Assembly (NCBI GenBank): GCA_027621915.1
Contig: JAQCAD010000010.1
Span: forward strand, 24,406 to 88,405
Length of the DNA stretch: 64,000 nucleotides
DNA from: Pseudomonadota bacterium
Lineage (GTDB): Bacteria > Pseudomonadota > Gammaproteobacteria > Steroidobacterales > Woeseiaceae
Reading direction: 5' to 3'
The notes below the pieces were generated by a model that saw nothing but the letters and a program-made list of their open reading frames with translations, searched no databases and was not told the origin of the DNA. Positions 1-8,284 of this stretch are shown piece after piece. Both the position numbers and the translations under genes were made by a program. The first letter of the stretch is position 1. Every line of letters starts with the position of its first letter.

Positions 1-274
1 AGACTTGTACCATATTGACCAAAATGCCGCCACGACCGGCAGCGCAGCTCAGATTTATTGAGAGAATTTGCATTGTCGACAATTCAGAATCGGGACCAGG
101 AGACTTCATTGCAATTTCAAGAGCTGAACCTCAAATCCAGTTCCCACAAGGGGCTGCGACCCCCACTGCTTCAACAATGCAGTGCCTCGGCACCTGCAAT
201 TCGAGTGTTGGACAGCAATTTCGCGAGGTATAGTTAGCCGCCGTTCCAATTGGCCATTCGCAGGAAACAAAACT
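1..274. other. Leader region upstream of gshB, no gene recognised
   Basis: No protein or RNA gene is convincing here. An open frame reading from base 15 to 233 has no recognisable protein features. An AGGA-type ribosome site lies about 9 bases before the gshB ATG at 275. The region probably carries the gshB promoter, but I cannot pick a clear -35/-10 pair. Confidence 0.4.
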
Positions 275-1237
275 ATGTCAGGAAGGAAACTTCTCGTTGG
301 CGTCGTCATGGACCCAATTGATTCCATCAAATCCGTTAAGGACAGCTCGTTCGCGATGTTACTGGAAGCGCAACGCCGAGATGCTGAAATTCATTACATG
401 TTGCAGTCAGATCTCAAGCTGCTGGCGGGCGACGCGCTCGCTCACTCGAGGCTGATCGAAGTCCGCGATGAAAAAAGCAGCTGGTTCACGCTCGGCGAGC
501 GTAATGCTATCCGACTCAGCGACCTGGATGTAATCCTGATGCGCAAAGATCCGCCGTTCGATATGGAATACATTTACACGAGCTACATTCTCGAACGCGC
601 GGAGCAAGCGGGTGCGCTGGTAGTCAATAAGCCGCAAAGTCTGCGCGACATGAACGAGAAGGCCTATACGGCGTGGTTTCCGCAATGTGCCCCACTGACC
701 CTGGTCACTCGCTCCATGCAGGAGATGAAGAATTTCCTGGCGGAGCATGAACGGATCGTCGTGAAACCATTGGATGGCATGGGTGGCAAGTCTATTTTCG
801 TTGTGGCGAAGGGCGACAACAATGCAAATGTCATTTTCGAAACATTGACGAGCAACGGCAGTCGCTTCGCGATGGCCCAGGTGTTTATTCCCGAGATCAA
901 AGACGGGGACAAGCGCATTCTGCTGGTTGACGGTGAACCCGTCCCGTACGCGTTGGCACGCATTCCTTCGGCTGATGACAATCGCGGCAACCTGGTGATG
1001 GGGGCCGTTGGAGAAGTGCGCAAGCTGACCGAAAGGGACCAGTGGATCTGCTCACAGGTCGGCCCGATCCTCAAAAAACACGGCATTGTCTTCGCCGGCA
1101 TAGACGTTATTGGCGACTACCTTACCGAGATTAACGTCACCAGCCCTACAGGAATCCGGGAACTCGATTCGGCACGCAACCTGAACATCGCCGGCATCCT
1201 GTTTGACGCTATAGACCGGAAACTGCGCCGTAGCTAG
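275..1237 (+). CDS. gshB: Glutathione synthetase
   Basis: This enzyme joins gamma-glutamylcysteine and glycine with ATP, the last step of glutathione synthesis in the cytoplasm. The 320-residue product has the family's length. It opens with MSGRKLLVGVVMDPIDSI and carries ATP-grasp signatures: VVKPLDGMGGKSIFVV near the middle, GDKRILLVDGEPVPYALARIP, and a metal/substrate segment EINVTSPTGIRE near the C-terminus. The frame is open further upstream to 182, but the ATG at 275 follows an AGGA ribosome site and gives the usual N-terminus. The order gshB-tonB-yqgE-ruvX-pyrB is common in gammaproteobacteria and supports the call. Confidence 0.95.
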   Translation: MSGRKLLVGVVMDPIDSIKSVKDSSFAMLLEAQRRDAEIHYMLQSDLKLLAGDALAHSRLIEVRDEKSSWFTLGERNAIRLSDLDVILMRKDPPFDMEYIYTSYILERAEQAGALVVNKPQSLRDMNEKAYTAWFPQCAPLTLVTRSMQEMKNFLAEHERIVVKPLDGMGGKSIFVVAKGDNNANVIFETLTSNGSRFAMAQVFIPEIKDGDKRILLVDGEPVPYALARIPSADDNRGNLVMGAVGEVRKLTERDQWICSQVGPILKKHGIVFAGIDVIGDYLTEINVTSPTGIRELDSARNLNIAGILFDAIDRKLRRS

Positions 1238-1411
1238 GCGCGTCAGCCGGTTCGGGCGATTATTGGTCAATTGCCACCCTAATTGTTGTTTGGATGGGGT
1301 GACTTAAGTCTCATTGCTGTTTGACCTTGAGAGGTAAACTGGACAAATTGTTGATTTCCTGTGAGAGAATGCGGAAATCAGGGGTTTTCTGGCGAGGCGC
1401 CTGCTTGGGTA

Positions 1412-2362
1412 ATGACTGATAACGTTAAACATACTGACGGTATCGAGGCCGGCGGATCAATCGATCAGGAATCGATTGATGCCATGGTGCTCGAATCGCT
1501 GCCGGTCCCGGACCGGCTGCCCCCTATGCTGTTTCTCGCCGCATTAATCCACGGTATTCTGATCATTGGCGTGACCTTCAATGCGGTCCTTGGCGATGAG
1601 TTCAAGGACGCAATTTCGCTTGAAGTCACGATCGTTGCCGATCCCGATCCCAACGCACTCGAACCTGATCGCGCCGAATATCTTGCCCAGGCCAGCCAGG
1701 AGGGCGCCGGAAATACGCAGGAACAGGTGCGCCCCAGCGCAAGGGCGGAAAGTGTCGTCCCGGTCGACAACGTCGGCACAGAATCCGGCGACAGCATCGA
1801 CGAAGCGTCGGAGGCCGTGATATTTGCTGACCAGGTTTTGACCGCGAGGGCAGACCAGGATTTCGAGGTCGCCGACAATCCACGCGAAGACCCGTCGCCG
1901 GAAGAATCGACAGCGGCCAACCTGGAAGCTGGTATTGAATTGACTTTGCCGTTGCCACAGGACGACCGGACCAATCCTTCAATTCGCGACGACAATCCGC
2001 GCGAACTCGTCACCAGCGTGGATACGAAAGAGTCCAAGATTGCCGGATATCTGAGTACCTGGAAAACCAAGATCGAAACAGTCGGCATCCGATATTTCCC
2101 CGACGAGGCGCTTGTCGATGGCATCACAGGAAGCCCTACGCTGGAAGTAACAATCAACTCATCCGGTCAATTACAGGAAGTACTTGTCAGGCAATCATCC
2201 GGATCAAAGGCACTTGATCAGATTGCCTTGAGTATCCTGCGGCGCGCAGCCCCGTTCGATCCGTTTCCTGAAGCCATCCGTATGGATTACGACCAATTGC
2301 GTTTCGCCTACAAGTGGCAGTTCAACCACCTTGATGTTCAGGCTGCGGCCCGAACAGAATAA
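1412..2362 (+). CDS. TonB-like energy transducer
   Basis: The 316-residue product has one N-terminal membrane segment (about residues 33-55, LPPMLFLAALIHGILIIGV), a long acidic, low-complexity periplasmic linker, and a C-terminal TonB-type domain (about 230-310) with SPTLEVTINSSGQLQEVLV and ILRRAAPFDPFPEAIR. Such proteins pass the energy of the ExbB/ExbD motor to outer-membrane receptors. No exbB or exbD is nearby. The linker is Asp/Glu-rich rather than the classic Pro-rich type. A GTG at 1361 in frame is an alternative start; I chose ATG 1412 because the added residues look unlike a cytoplasmic anchor. The position between gshB and yqgE is typical. Confidence 0.85.
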   Translation: MTDNVKHTDGIEAGGSIDQESIDAMVLESLPVPDRLPPMLFLAALIHGILIIGVTFNAVLGDEFKDAISLEVTIVADPDPNALEPDRAEYLAQASQEGAGNTQEQVRPSARAESVVPVDNVGTESGDSIDEASEAVIFADQVLTARADQDFEVADNPREDPSPEESTAANLEAGIELTLPLPQDDRTNPSIRDDNPRELVTSVDTKESKIAGYLSTWKTKIETVGIRYFPDEALVDGITGSPTLEVTINSSGQLQEVLVRQSSGSKALDQIALSILRRAAPFDPFPEAIRMDYDQLRFAYKWQFNHLDVQAAARTE

Positions 2363-2553
2363 GCCGGGCCATAACCGAAAAACCGGCGTAGAACGACACA
2401 TTTCGGTGCTCCAGTGGCTTGATTTCAAACGATAATCATTCCCGGCCCGACACGGGCGATCAGATTCTCGTGCCGGTACGAACTGCGGGTCAATGCCAGT
2501 TGCTTGACGTCGTATTTCTTCCGTTTACGCCGCCCGCAGCGGATACTTAGGCT

Positions 2554-3117
2554 ATGAAACTCGCTGATTCGCTTTCAAACCAACTGCTCATCGCTATGCC
2601 GGGGATGGCCGACCCGAATTTCAGTACCACCGTGACGCTTGTTTGCGAGCATAACTCCGAGGGAGCGCTTGGTATCGTTATCAACCGACCACTGGACATG
2701 AACCTGGGTCATCTATTTGGTCACCTCGATCTGACGCAATCGGAAAAAGCGATCGCCAGCCACCCGATCCTTAGCGGCGGTCCAGTGGCCCGTGACAGAG
2801 GCTTCGTGCTACACAATCCAGGCATGACATTCGAAAGTACAGTCTCCGTATCGCCGGAAATCCAGCTGACACTCTCGCGAGATGTTCTGGATGCCATGGC
2901 TACCGGGTCAGGACCCAGAAAGTCACTGGTTGCGCTCGGTTACGCAGGATGGGATGCCGGGCAGCTCGAAGAGGAAATACTGGGCAACGCCTGGTTGACC
3001 GTACCCGCCACACCGGAGGTGATCTTCGAGGTCCCGTTTGCTGATCGATGGAGCGTAGCGGCACGTAGCCTGGGGATTGATATCAGCAAGATGTCGGCGG
3101 ATGCCGGGCACGCCTGA
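2554..3117 (+). CDS. yqgE: YqgE/AlgH family protein
   Basis: The 187-residue product matches the DUF179 family throughout: LSNQLLIAMPGMADPNFSTT at the N-terminus, ALGIVINRPL, LSGGPVARDRGFVLH, and LGYAGWDAGQLEEEI near the C-terminus. The biochemical role of the family is not settled; AlgH was first named as an alginate regulator in Pseudomonas. It almost always precedes ruvX, as here, and its last 17 bases overlap that gene, so the two are probably translated together. Confidence 0.93.
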   Translation: MKLADSLSNQLLIAMPGMADPNFSTTVTLVCEHNSEGALGIVINRPLDMNLGHLFGHLDLTQSEKAIASHPILSGGPVARDRGFVLHNPGMTFESTVSVSPEIQLTLSRDVLDAMATGSGPRKSLVALGYAGWDAGQLEEEILGNAWLTVPATPEVIFEVPFADRWSVAARSLGIDISKMSADAGHA

Positions 3118-3535
3118 AACGATCATCGCTTTTGACTTCGGCTTGCGACGGATCGGCGTTGCGGTCGGTCAACAGGTGACCTGTTCAGCCAGCCCGCTTC
3201 GCATCATCGGGAACGGCGAAAGTGGTCCTGACTGGAAGCGAATCGAATCGCTGGTGAAAGAATGGCAGCCAGACCGACTGATCGTCGGTTTGCCCAGCCA
3301 CATAGACGGCTCGCCCGCCGAGATCAACGATGTGATCAACCGGTTCATGGCCGATCTCGGCCAGTTCAGCTTGCCGGTTGAACCCGTGGATGAGCGTTAC
3401 ACGTCGATCGAAGCCGGGGCAATGCTTAAATCGCAGAGAGCGGATGGACTGCGAAACAGGATCAACAAGGAAATGATCGATTCGGCCGCTGCAGTGTTAA
3501 TCGCCGAACGCTGGCTGAAAAAAGAACATCAATAG
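3101..3535 (+). CDS. ruvX: RuvX/YqgF putative Holliday junction resolvase / pre-16S rRNA nuclease
   Basis: The 144-residue product has the RNase H-like fold signatures of YqgF: an N-terminal strand with catalytic Asp in IIAFDFGLRRIGVAVG, VGLPSHIDGS in the middle, VDERYTS, and a C-terminal DSAAAVLIAERWL with a conserved Asp. In E. coli YqgF is essential and acts in processing the 16S rRNA 5' end; a resolvase role was proposed from the fold. ATG 3101 gives the normal N-terminus and lies inside the end of yqgE. Confidence 0.93.
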   Translation: MPGTPETIIAFDFGLRRIGVAVGQQVTCSASPLRIIGNGESGPDWKRIESLVKEWQPDRLIVGLPSHIDGSPAEINDVINRFMADLGQFSLPVEPVDERYTSIEAGAMLKSQRADGLRNRINKEMIDSAAAVLIAERWLKKEHQ

Positions 3536-3553
3536 GGGTAGAATGCCGGCGCG

Positions 3554-4561
3554 ATGTCAGTAACAAAACTTCAGAGGTCCAACAACGCAGCGACTGAAGC
3601 CGAGCTGCAATTTACTGCGAATGGGCAGCTACGCCACTTGCTCACATTACGTGGTCTCGATCGCGATCAACTGAATGATCTACTTGATCAATCACAGGAA
3701 TTCGTCACCGTCCCCGGCCAATCGGTAGTCAGATCGAAAGCCTTGCTAGGCAAAACCGTAGCCAACCTTTTTTTCGAGCCGAGTACGCGGACTCGCGCGT
3801 CTTTCGATCTCGCCGCCCAGCGCCTCGGTGCCGACGTACTCAATCTTGACGTTAATACGTCATCCAGAAAGAAAGGCGAGAGCATTCTGGACATGATTTA
3901 CACGCTCGAAGCGATGCAGGTCGATGTATTCGTTGTGCGAGATGCCGAGGCAGGCGTGCCTGCATACATTGCCCGGCACGTGAATAAATACGTAAGCATC
4001 TTGAACGCCGGTGAATCCGATGTTTCGCATCCGACTCAGGGACTGCTGGACCTGTTGACAATTCGCCAGCATAAAGGCGAGTTTGAGAATTTGATTGTTG
4101 CAATCGTCGGCGATATCGCCCATTCGCGAGTAGCCCGATCTGCAGCGGAAGGACTCACAACAATGGGGGTGTGCGAATTGCGACTCATATCGCCGCCCAC
4201 TCTCGCTCCGGCGCCTGGCACGTTTCCGGAAAAAGCGAAAATCCTGCACGATCTCGACGAGGGCCTGCGCGGTGCCGACGTTGTCATGGCGCTACGAATC
4301 CAGCGCGAACGTATCGTTAATCTCGACGGAATTCCGGGAATCGACGAATATTTTGCAAGATACGGCGTTAGCCATGAGCGGATGAAGCTGGCGGCTCCTG
4401 GAGCCATCGTCATGCATCCCGGGCCGATGAATCGTGGTATCGAAATCGAATCCAGCCTCGCCGACAGCCCTCGTTCCGTCATCACGCAGCAGGTAAGGAA
4501 TGGGATAGCCGTGCGGATGGCGGTGCTGTCCACGGTGATACAGTCGCTGGCTAGTCAATGA
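3554..4561 (+). CDS. pyrB: Aspartate carbamoyltransferase catalytic chain
   Basis: This enzyme condenses carbamoyl phosphate with aspartate, the first committed step of pyrimidine synthesis. The 335-residue protein carries the carbamoyl-phosphate loop in FFEPSTRTRASFDLAA, the active-site segment SDVSHPTQGLLDLLTI, and MHPGPMNRGIEI near the C-terminus. An N-terminal extension of about 20 residues resembles the pseudomonad-type enzyme that pairs with an inactive dihydroorotase (PyrC'), but no pyrC-like gene follows. Instead its stop overlaps the start of a PyrK-like gene by four bases. Confidence 0.95.
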   Translation: MSVTKLQRSNNAATEAELQFTANGQLRHLLTLRGLDRDQLNDLLDQSQEFVTVPGQSVVRSKALLGKTVANLFFEPSTRTRASFDLAAQRLGADVLNLDVNTSSRKKGESILDMIYTLEAMQVDVFVVRDAEAGVPAYIARHVNKYVSILNAGESDVSHPTQGLLDLLTIRQHKGEFENLIVAIVGDIAHSRVARSAAEGLTTMGVCELRLISPPTLAPAPGTFPEKAKILHDLDEGLRGADVVMALRIQRERIVNLDGIPGIDEYFARYGVSHERMKLAAPGAIVMHPGPMNRGIEIESSLADSPRSVITQQVRNGIAVRMAVLSTVIQSLASQ

Positions 4562-5451
4562 ACGTGACAAATGCCGCGCAACGAAATCGTGGCACGATTT
4601 TCGTCGAGGACGCGTCTGTCATCGACGTGCAGAGTTTTCCAGGCAAGCAGTTCGTCATCCGTTTGCACGCGGCAAAGTGCGCCGCCCGAGCCACGGCCGG
4701 CAGCTTTATTCATATTCAGTGCGACGAAACGATTCCGATGCGCCGGCCATTGTCAATTATGCGAGTCGACGTGACCGAAGGCTGGATCGAAGTTTTGTTC
4801 AAAACCGTAGGCGAAGGGCTACGCGCACTTGGCAATAAGAAGATCGGCGACGCAGTTAGTGTTATCGGGCCTATCGGTCACGGATTTGTCCCATCATCCG
4901 AGCGGCCCAGAACACTCCTGATTGGTGGCGGCGTCGGAATTCCACCGATGGTGTTTTTGGCGGAGACACTTCACGAGGACAATTTCGACTGGCATCCGCT
5001 CGTTATCATGGGATCGGAGATTCCGTTTCCGTTCGACATGACGACATCAGCGATTCCAACCCCCTGGCTTGCGGACGAGATCAGCGGTTCGATGCCTCTT
5101 CTCGAAAGCTGGGGGATTCCATCGCGGTTGGCCAGTTTGCAGGGATATGACGGCTGTTTCAGGGGCTACGTCACCGACCTCGCCAGAAAATGGCTTATGT
5201 CGCTTTCCAAAAGCGAGCTTGCGGAAGTTGAATTATTCTCTTGCGGGCCAACACCGATGTTGAAAGCCGTCGCATCTTTGGCGCGGGAATTTGACCTGGC
5301 TTGCCAGGTATCGCTTGAAGAATTCATGGCCTGTGCGGTCGGCGGCTGTGCCGGCTGTGCCGTACGAGTGACTAGCAGCGACGGCGTTGCAATGAAAAGA
5401 GTCTGTGTCGATGGACCCGTTTTCGACGCAGCTACGGTTTTCGCGGAGTAA
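4558..5451 (+). CDS. Dihydroorotate dehydrogenase electron-transfer subunit (PyrK-like)
   Basis: The 297-residue flavoprotein belongs to the ferredoxin reductase superfamily. Visible in order are the FAD-binding RRPLSIMRV (about residues 62-70), an NAD(P)-binding glycine run LLIGGGVGIPPMVFLAETL (about 120-138), and a C-terminal [2Fe-2S] site with cysteines in FMACAVGGCAGCAV plus a fourth in KRVCVDGPVF. In PyrK of class 1B dihydroorotate dehydrogenase this subunit passes electrons to NAD+. The partner PyrD is not in the window. ATG 4558 overlaps the pyrB stop by four bases, so the two are translationally coupled, which favours a pyrimidine role over other reductases of the superfamily. Confidence 0.85.
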   Translation: MNVTNAAQRNRGTIFVEDASVIDVQSFPGKQFVIRLHAAKCAARATAGSFIHIQCDETIPMRRPLSIMRVDVTEGWIEVLFKTVGEGLRALGNKKIGDAVSVIGPIGHGFVPSSERPRTLLIGGGVGIPPMVFLAETLHEDNFDWHPLVIMGSEIPFPFDMTTSAIPTPWLADEISGSMPLLESWGIPSRLASLQGYDGCFRGYVTDLARKWLMSLSKSELAEVELFSCGPTPMLKAVASLAREFDLACQVSLEEFMACAVGGCAGCAVRVTSSDGVAMKRVCVDGPVFDAATVFAE

Positions 5452-5457
5452 CAGCAG

Positions 5458-6471
5458 ATGCTCGAAGAGTTCGAACGCTATCCGCTGACATTCGGCCCGA
5501 CACCCATCGAATATTTGCCGCGCCTTTCCGAATATCTTGGCGGCGACATCGAACTTTACGCGAAACGTGAAGACTGCAATTCGGGTCTTGCGTTTGGCGG
5601 GAACAAGATCCGCAAACTCGAATATATAGTGCCGGACGCAATTGCGGCTGGCGCGGACACGCTGGTAACCATCGGTGGCGTACAGTCTAATCACACACGG
5701 CAGGTCGCCGCCGTTGCTGCAAAAATTGGTATGAAATGTCGACTGGTCCAGGAGAGCTGGGTTCCGTTTCAGGATGCTGTCTACGACCGCGTGGGCAACA
5801 TTCTCATGTCCCGCGTTTTGGGGGCAGAAATCGAACTCGTCGACGAAGGCTTCGATATCGGAATTCGAGAAAGCTGGGAGCGGGCGCTCGAAGATGTAAA
5901 AGACAAAGGCGGCAAGCCATATCCCATCCCGGCAGGTGCATCCGTCCACAAGTTCGGCGGCCTTGGCTTCGTCGGGTTTGCGGAGGAAGTTCGTACACAG
6001 GAGGAAGAACTGGGCTTCAAATTCGATTTCATCGTCGTTTGCACGGTAACCGGTTCGACACACGCCGGCATGGTGGTTGGATTTGCGAAGGACGGTCGCG
6101 CTCGAAACGTTATCGGTATCGATGCCTCTTGCACGCCTCAACAGACACACAAACAAGTTCTTGATATTGCACGAAAAACAGCAGTCTTGGTCAAGCTCGG
6201 TCAGGACATCACGGCGGACGATGTCGTGCTTAAAACCGAATACGCTTATCCGGTCTACGGCGTGCCTTCGGACGAAACGAATGATGCCATCCGTCTTTGC
6301 GCGCGCATGGAAGGCATGATGACTGACCCGGTCTACGAAGGGAAGTCAATGCAGGGGATGATCGATCTTGTCAGGAACGGCTTCTTTCCGTCAGGCGCCA
6401 AAGTACTTTACGCGCACCTTGGCGGCGTTCCGGCAATAAACGGCTATAGCTACATGTACAGAAACGGTTGA
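5458..6471 (+). CDS. acdS: 1-aminocyclopropane-1-carboxylate (ACC) deaminase
   Basis: This PLP enzyme splits ACC, the ethylene precursor, into ammonia and 2-oxobutanoate. The 337-residue protein aligns from end to end with Pseudomonas AcdS from memory: [10 protein letters not shown] at the start, [17 protein letters not shown] with the PLP lysine at residue 50, GGVQSN with Ser77, and [11 protein letters not shown] near the end. The residues that separate true deaminases from D-cysteine desulfhydrase, a Glu after Tyr in DPVYEGKS (about 294) and Leu in HLGG (about 321), are both present. It starts six bases after the PyrK-like gene, so it is probably in the same operon, an odd place for it. Confidence 0.88.
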   Translation: MLEEFERYPLTFGPTPIEYLPRLSEYLGGDIELYAKREDCNSGLAFGGNKIRKLEYIVPDAIAAGADTLVTIGGVQSNHTRQVAAVAAKIGMKCRLVQESWVPFQDAVYDRVGNILMSRVLGAEIELVDEGFDIGIRESWERALEDVKDKGGKPYPIPAGASVHKFGGLGFVGFAEEVRTQEEELGFKFDFIVVCTVTGSTHAGMVVGFAKDGRARNVIGIDASCTPQQTHKQVLDIARKTAVLVKLGQDITADDVVLKTEYAYPVYGVPSDETNDAIRLCARMEGMMTDPVYEGKSMQGMIDLVRNGFFPSGAKVLYAHLGGVPAINGYSYMYRNG

Positions 6472-6688
6472 ATCGTAGCGTCGCGAACGGCATACGATAT
6501 GCGCTGAGCGCGCAGGTATTCCAGTGTCTCAATGCCACGGAGTTTAAGACAGGAAATCCTTCGCGTGTTGGTCATACAGCACGTTGATCCCGTAACTCGG
6601 CACCACGTCGAAACTTTTCAGCAGCAAAATGAGTCCGATTCTATTTCTGATTCTTGTCGGCTGGAGTCTTGCATTGGCTGTCAAGCCG

Positions 6689-7528
6689 TCAATCTAAACG
6701 CCGTAGTGGCACAGTGGCGAACCCTTCCAGCGCCTTGATCCATTCTCGTGTCAAAACTTCGAGAGCTTTCTGGCCTTTTTCCGGCGTGGCAAGTGTCGCG
6801 TCTCCGAAGATACCGGAGGCGGAGTACGCGGGGTCAGTTTCATCCCTTGTCAGTCTTCCCGGCAGGTAACCTCCATAGTCCTTCACTGTTCGATCGCCGT
6901 AGTCCTGAACCGCAAGGCCCATATTGACGAGTTCGGGCTGCAAATAAAGATTGATAGACGTTTCAATTTCGTCGCCATGCCCGCCAACATCCTGTTCCTG
7001 TAGCGCGCTGATTTCTTCGGTTTCGAGGTCGTCCCAGGAAATAACCAGCGTTGGCACACCCGTTTGTACGCGGATTTCCCGCGCGGCAATCGAGATTGGC
7101 AGGCCGGTCGCCTTCGAAATCCCTGTATTGAGAAAGACGATTCGCTGCGCACCCTGATTCGCAAGTGACATGCCAACCAGCTGAACGTAATCCTGAAACA
7201 CCGTGGGATCAGAAATTTCCGTTCCCGGAAAATCCCGAAATGCCGGAAACCAGCCGTGCAGTATCGGCGGCGTGATAATTACGTCGCTTGACTCGATCGC
7301 CGCCTGCAACAGGTAGTCCATCACCACTCGATCGGCATTCATCGGCAAATGCGGTCCATGCTCCTTCGCGCCAGCGCCAAAAGGAACGATAACGATTGGG
7401 GAAACTGCAAACCGTTTCTCTGCTTCGGGCCAGCTGAGATCACCAAGATACGCTCCGGGCGTATCTGCATTGGCAGCCAGCGATACGCAGAGCGCGGAAA
7501 ACTTTACGATAAACCTGCTGATACGCAC
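6689..7528 (-). CDS. Creatininase-family amidohydrolase, exported
   Basis: The 279-residue product begins with a signal peptide (RISRFIVKFSALCVSLAANA, cleavage near residue 22). The mature part shows the creatininase fold metal ligands: Glu and His in GAKEHGPHLPMNAD, and GGHGDEIETS around residue 195. Family members are metal-dependent amidohydrolases acting on creatinine, formylated riboflavin precursors, mycofactocin precursor and others; the substrate here cannot be told. Periplasmic export is unusual for the family but seen in marine bacteria. It lies downstream of the YdeI-type gene on the same strand, separated by a hairpin. Confidence 0.8.
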   Translation of the reverse strand: MRISRFIVKFSALCVSLAANADTPGAYLGDLSWPEAEKRFAVSPIVIVPFGAGAKEHGPHLPMNADRVVMDYLLQAAIESSDVIITPPILHGWFPAFRDFPGTEISDPTVFQDYVQLVGMSLANQGAQRIVFLNTGISKATGLPISIAAREIRVQTGVPTLVISWDDLETEEISALQEQDVGGHGDEIETSINLYLQPELVNMGLAVQDYGDRTVKDYGGYLPGRLTRDETDPAYSASGIFGDATLATPEKGQKALEVLTREWIKALEGFATVPLRRLD

Positions 7529-7541
7529 TGAATTTCTCCGA

Positions 7542-7589
7542 AAAGGGAGTCAGATCCAATTGTTGAAATATTGGATCCGACCCCTTTTT
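7542..7589. repeat. REP-like hairpin, likely terminator
   Basis: An imperfect inverted repeat has arms of about 20 and 19 bases around a 9-base loop. The left arm is AAAAGGGAGTCAGATCCAAT; the complement of the right arm is AAAAGGGGTCGGATCCAAT. It sits between the stop of the YdeI-type gene and the start of the creatininase gene, both on the minus strand, so it can end the first transcript. The GGGTCAGATCC core resembles short palindromes scattered through many gammaproteobacterial genomes, some tied to REP-associated transposases; that link is inference. Confidence 0.6.
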
Positions 7590-7590
7590 G

Positions 7591-8181
7591 TTAACGGTAT
7601 TTGTCGTTCAGGCCGATTCCGGCTTTGATCAACGGCAGTATTTTTGCGATACGGCTTTGTTTGATTTCTTCCCTTTTTGCTTCGGAAATGTATTCAGCGT
7701 ACTCGCGCTGGCGACCGGGCGTTAGGCTATTGAATATTTTTTCTGTCGATTTGTCTTTTTGCAGTGCCTTTTTCAATTCTGCCGGAACCAATACAGGCTT
7801 TTTCTTTACGGGACCGATGCTCTTGCCATCTTTGACAAGTTTTGTCGCTTCTTTCACATAGCGCTTGATGGTCGCCGGCTTGATCTCTTTCGCCGACTGC
7901 ATGCGCCACTGCCTTAGCGCTTTGGTCTTACCCTCTTGCGCATTCACCAAGACCTTTTGGTCATCCCGGAGAAGCGCGCCCTGGAAAAACCACAGGCCGA
8001 AGTAAGACTTGAATGCGCCGATTCCAACAACGTTCTCGCCATTACTGGTGTAACAGGGGGCACCCCATTTGACTTCCTCAACAAGCCCCGTTGCGGCGAG
8101 AATTCCTCGGAGCTGCACAAGCTCATCCTGCCAGTTATCCGACGTTTTAATGTAGTCGTCGACCGAATTCGCGCGTTTCAT
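7591..8181 (-). CDS. YdeI/OmdA-type protein with DUF1801 domain
   Basis: The 196-residue protein has an N-terminal DUF1801-like half (SVDDYIKTSDNWQDELVQLRG... and EEVKWGAPCYT, about residues 4-50) and a C-terminal OmdA/YdeI-type segment with VPAELKKALQKD and LTPGRQREYAEYISEAKR. Proteins of this two-part kind are widespread and uncharacterised; Bacillus YdeI is linked to fosmidomycin resistance by some annotations. ATG at 8181 was chosen because it gives the normal start of the family; the frame stays open to 8286 but that stretch overlaps the divergent gene's leader. Confidence 0.8.
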   Translation of the reverse strand: MKRANSVDDYIKTSDNWQDELVQLRGILAATGLVEEVKWGAPCYTSNGENVVGIGAFKSYFGLWFFQGALLRDDQKVLVNAQEGKTKALRQWRMQSAKEIKPATIKRYVKEATKLVKDGKSIGPVKKKPVLVPAELKKALQKDKSTEKIFNSLTPGRQREYAEYISEAKREEIKQSRIAKILPLIKAGIGLNDKYR

Positions 8182-8284
8182 GCCGATTACATTAGACGGA
8201 TGATTTGTTACGGTCAATGCGGTGCCGGATTGTTTTGCTATAGTTTTGACAACGACAAGAAAACCAGACACACCGGGGGGCGCC

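Noticed and set aside
5233..6156. Minus-strand open frame of 307 codons opposite acdS
   Set aside because: A shadow frame; acdS on the plus strand is recognised along its full length.
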